This document shows positions 61,931-64,000 of a stretch of DNA of 64,000 nt, piece by piece. The notes beneath the pieces were generated by a model, which ran no database searches, was not told the origin of the DNA, and saw only the letters and a list, made by a program, of their open reading frames with translations. Location of the stretch: the NCBI RefSeq assembly GCF_001482305.1, contig NZ_LOHP01000084.1:1-64000 (forward strand), read 5' to 3'. Numbering within the stretch: position 1 is the stretch's first letter; the number at the start of each line of letters is the position of its first letter. The translations under genes were made by a program, and so were the position numbers. This DNA is from Leucobacter sp. G161. Its GTDB lineage: Bacteria > Actinomycetota > Actinomycetes > Actinomycetales > Microbacteriaceae.

Positions 61931-62191
61931 AGTGCGCTGGTGACGAGTGCAAACACCTGCACGGATCGGGCTTCCCGAGGGGCGGCGCCCCGAGCTCGAA
62001 CCGTTCGAGGCCGAGCGAGTCGAGGGCGCAGGCCGCAACCATCACCGCGGCCCGGCTTGTCCAGCCGCGGCCGCGAGCGCTGTCCGTCATCCCGCACGAG
62101 AACCGGCATTTGGGGGCTGCGGTTCAGTCGGGCGAGCAGGTACTCTCTCAGTAGAGAAAGTCGCAACGAATCAAGCGAAGCGGAGGCCGTC

Positions 62192-62578
62192 GTGCGATCA
62201 GATACAGGTGAGAAACTCGGCCGATGGAGCCTGCGTCTCGACGCTGGTTACTGCTTGCTGTTGGGGCTGAGTATCGCCCTGTGTGCTCCACAGATCTCTG
62301 GCGGTGTGATGCTACCGGTTCCCCTGGTTGTGGGGATCGGGGCTGCCGTGGTGGCTTGGGCCGGCGGAGTGCTGTGGATGCTCGCTCGGCTCCCGCTGCG
62401 GGTGGCGCTCCGGTGGGTGATGTGCGCAAACCTTGTTGCTGCTGCCGCCGTAGCACTGGTCTCAATGTCGGCAGCGACGGTATTAGTTGTAGTTGCGATT
62501 GTGGCGATCGCGGTCGATGTTGCGCTCTTTGCAGCTAGCCAGGCGATTGCACTTCACAGGCTTCCAGCTCACGCCTGA
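62192..62578 (+). CDS. small four-helix membrane protein
   Basis: 128 residues from GTG 62192 with GGAGG five bases upstream. Four hydrophobic segments (YCLLLGLSIALCAPQISGG, LPVPLVVGIGAAVVAWAGGV, WVMCANLVAAAAVALVSMSA, VLVVVAIVAIAVDVALFAAS). TACTCT at 62139-62144 may be the -10. No family recognised. An upstream frame from 61940 runs antisense and is rejected. Confidence 0.7.
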   Translation: MRSDTGEKLGRWSLRLDAGYCLLLGLSIALCAPQISGGVMLPVPLVVGIGAAVVAWAGGVLWMLARLPLRVALRWVMCANLVAAAAVALVSMSAATVLVVVAIVAIAVDVALFAASQAIALHRLPAHA

Positions 62579-62593
62579 GGAGGCAGCGAGTGG

Positions 62594-62986
62594 CTAGGGG
62601 GCGGCGTTCCACGCAATGTAGGAGCCGTCGGCCTGGGTTGCCTGCCAGACGTTTCCGCACTGCTGCACGTCTTCAATGCCGACGTCCTGCAGCATGAGCA
62701 GTGAGACCGTCGAGTTCGTGAGGCCCTTGCCCGGTGCGCAGTCTTCAGTGAGCGGCTGACCCTTCCAGGAGATTCCAAACTCATCGCCATCGATCTCCAC
62801 ACGCAGATCCAGCGGTTCAGCGGTGAACGAAGCGGGAACCTTTCCTTCGCTCTTGAGCTGCTCGAGCTTTGCGGTTGCAGACTCCTGTGGCTCATTCTCA
62901 GTGCCATCGGTTGCTGCGGAGCATCCGCTCACGAGAAGCGCAAGCGCGATGGACACGGTTGCCAGCGGGGCGAATGGCTTTGGCAC
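62594..62986 (-). CDS. small secreted lipoprotein
   Basis: 130 residues from GTG 62986, preceded by GGAGG at five bases; ATG 63025 would be 13 codons longer without a signal. Lipoprotein signal peptide (KPFAPLATVSIALALLVSG, then lipidated Cys). The mature part is hydrophilic with two further Cys (EDCAPG and QQCGNVW). ~105 residues, no recognised domain. Confidence 0.72.
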   Translation of the reverse strand: MPKPFAPLATVSIALALLVSGCSAATDGTENEPQESATAKLEQLKSEGKVPASFTAEPLDLRVEIDGDEFGISWKGQPLTEDCAPGKGLTNSTVSLLMLQDVGIEDVQQCGNVWQATQADGSYIAWNAAP

Positions 62987-63122
62987 GAGTTCCTCCAGAC
63001 GGTGAGATGTTCTCAAATTAGACAATCAAGCTCTGTGCCTGCTGGGGATGTCCTGGGTGTTCCCCGGCGGTCATACCTCTGCTGTTGTCACAGGTGCAGC
63101 GTGGTTGTGGATGCGCCGGTGC

Positions 63123-63305
63123 CTACTCGCCCGAAGGGGGACTGGGCGCTGGTGGTTCTTGAGGGCTGCGTTGTTCCTCAGCGTGCTTTCGGAGTGCCGA
63201 CAGCACCGCGCCGCGAATCACGATGAATGCGAGTGTTGCGATCACGAGCGCACTCATGAGCCAGATAAGGAGACCGTATAGGCCAAACATAGGATTGCTC
63301 ACCAT
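63123..63305 (-). CDS. small single-helix membrane protein
   Basis: 60 residues: one membrane helix (LYGLLIWLMSALVIATLAFIVI) then a basic and Pro-rich tail (PQEPPAPSPPSGE). ATG 63305 or 63290 could be the start. Not recognised; moderately likely to be real given strong hydrophobic segment and codon usage. Confidence 0.5.
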   Translation of the reverse strand: MVSNPMFGLYGLLIWLMSALVIATLAFIVIRGAVLSALRKHAEEQRSPQEPPAPSPPSGE

Positions 63306-63478
63306 GCGGTCAGACTAGCCCGGCTGCGACGTTCTTGGAAGGGTGTGACCCGACTGCGGCACAGTGTGGGGTCGACCAGTGGGCGTGCATTCTGTGCGTT
63401 ACGCGCGGCATTTTCGCAACATTTGAGTAGTTTCGTGGGTGTGTCTCCAGGATGGTGATATTTGTCCGCTGGCTGTCC

Positions 63479-63484
63479 TAAAAT
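63479..63484 (+). promoter_or_regulatory. -10 element TAAAAT, 7 nt before ATG 63492
   Basis: TAAAAT-TGTGAAC-ATG, near-leaderless. Confidence 0.5.
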
Positions 63485-63491
63485 TGTGAAC

Positions 63492-63734
63492 ATGCTTAGT
63501 GACAGTTTCCAGCGTCTGCCCTCCCACATCCAGCAGGACGTCCTTGACAGCCTTGATGAGGAGATCCGCATCGGGTTCCAGGTGAGCGAGGAGGCTTCGG
63601 CCGACGAGAAGACCAGCCCCGAAAAGTCGCGGCAGCTCGCTGACCGCATCGTGAAGTCGCTCGCCCTGCGCAACTCGTTCACCGGTGAGTCAGTGACCTC
63701 GCCCCGTGACCTCGGGATCGGCAAGCGCAAGTAG
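63492..63734 (+). CDS. small hypothetical protein
   Basis: 80 residues, acidic then basic, predicted helical (SDSFQRLPSHIQQDVLDSLD, then SPEKSRQLADRIVKSLALRN), ending GIGKRK. Placed by a good -10 directly upstream. A possible hairpin terminator follows. Not recognised; it might be a small regulatory or DNA-associated protein. Confidence 0.6.
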   Translation: MLSDSFQRLPSHIQQDVLDSLDEEIRIGFQVSEEASADEKTSPEKSRQLADRIVKSLALRNSFTGESVTSPRDLGIGKRK

Positions 63735-63748
63735 CAGTCGCTACGAAG

Positions 63749-63786
63749 ACGCCTCGGCACGCTCTATTGAGCGAGTCGGGGCGTTG
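63749..63786 (+). terminator. hairpin after the 80-residue protein gene
   Basis: ACGCCTCG and CGGGGCGT flank inner CGCTC-TATT-GAGCG; one G-T pair. 15 nt after the stop, followed by TGTGCGTTG. Moderate. Confidence 0.5.
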
Positions 63787-63801
63787 TGCGTTGCGGGGAT
63801 G

Positions 63802-64000
63802 CTACCTTCGGCCGTTCGCCGGCCCCGAGTTCACCCGCGACATCTCTGCCACCGCCCTCGTGTCCCAGAGCACCGAGCCGTTCGCCTCCTCAAGCGTGTC
63901 GTGTTGCGAGACAACGCGGCGCTTGGAGGGCTCCGGGTGCCAGGTCATGACGAAGAAGAGTGGGACGTTCTCGCGGTTGGCGAGGCCCTGGATCATCGCG
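63802..64000 (-). CDS. C-terminal part of an unidentified protein (reaches the window edge)
   Basis: Sixty-four residues are visible from ATG 63996, but the frame is open to base 64000, so the real start may lie outside. NVPLFFVMTWHPEPSKRRVV and DTLEEANGSVLWDTRAVAEM are the only landmarks; no family recognised. Confidence 0.45.
   Translation of the reverse strand, partial: AMIQGLANRENVPLFFVMTWHPEPSKRRVVSQHDTLEEANGSVLWDTRAVAEMSRVNSGPANGRR

Overview
The window is a 64-kb piece of a high-GC Gram-positive (actinobacterial) chromosome. Gene content and style (class II fructose-bisphosphate aldolase opposite glpX, RmuC, a small alarmone synthetase, MocR- and TetR-type regulators, many GTG starts, many apparently leaderless genes) fit Microbacteriaceae. 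A Leucobacter-like genus is my best guess, but it is inference from gene style, not a search. No phage, plasmid, integron, CRISPR or intact transposase is visible. Most of the window is ordinary core and catabolic chromosome.

Layout. 1-4.9 kb (minus): a PLP-dependent decarboxylase cut by the window edge, coupled to a GPH-type MFS transporter; then a membrane protein coupled to class II fructose-bisphosphate aldolase. glpX diverges from the aldolase at 5.0 kb, so the opposing glycolytic and gluconeogenic enzymes share one intergenic region. 7-12 kb: a LysR regulator diverges from a sodium-solute symporter, enoyl-CoA hydratase and acyl-CoA ligase operon for import and CoA activation of an organic acid. 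12-18 kb: housekeeping genes (rmuC, a DnaQ-like exonuclease, agmatine deiminase, ychF, two GNATs, a YiaA/B-like protein). 18.2-22.5 kb: a K+ channel translationally coupled to a ClC channel, followed by a membrane protein with a DNA-binding-like N-terminus and an ECF-S-like membrane domain.

23.9-34.1 kb is a divergent acyl-CoA catabolic locus: TetR, enoyl-CoA hydratase, biotin-dependent carboxylase alpha and beta, and an AtuA-family protein leftward; acyl-CoA dehydrogenase (broken by a 1-nt frameshift) and acyl-CoA ligase rightward. The set matches the Atu/Liu logic for methyl-branched acyl-CoAs (acyclic terpenes or leucine). 34-42.5 kb holds small stand-alone genes (PhnA/YjdM, two VOC proteins, Nudix, DUF4287/DUF1801 pair, alarmone synthetase, phosphotransferase, homocysteine methyltransferase). 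A perfect 32-bp inverted repeat lies at 42.5 kb.

43.7-55.0 kb carries two tandem oligopeptide ABC transporters, each ordered binding lipoprotein, permease, permease, fused double ATPase. Each has a strong hairpin between the lipoprotein and first permease genes. The second double ATPase carries a 1-nt insertion near its start. Then follow typA/bipA, a maltokinase-cap-like protein, tRNA-Pro(CGG) with a strong terminator, an orphan 28-bp imperfect inverted-repeat pair, a GNAT and BenE-type transporter divergent from a MocR regulator, and small membrane or lipoproteins.

The most general signal is promoter architecture. At least ten genes on both strands have TANNNT exactly 6 nt before an ATG or GTG, and several more fit with one deviation. 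This implies leaderless mRNAs and fixes many start codons.
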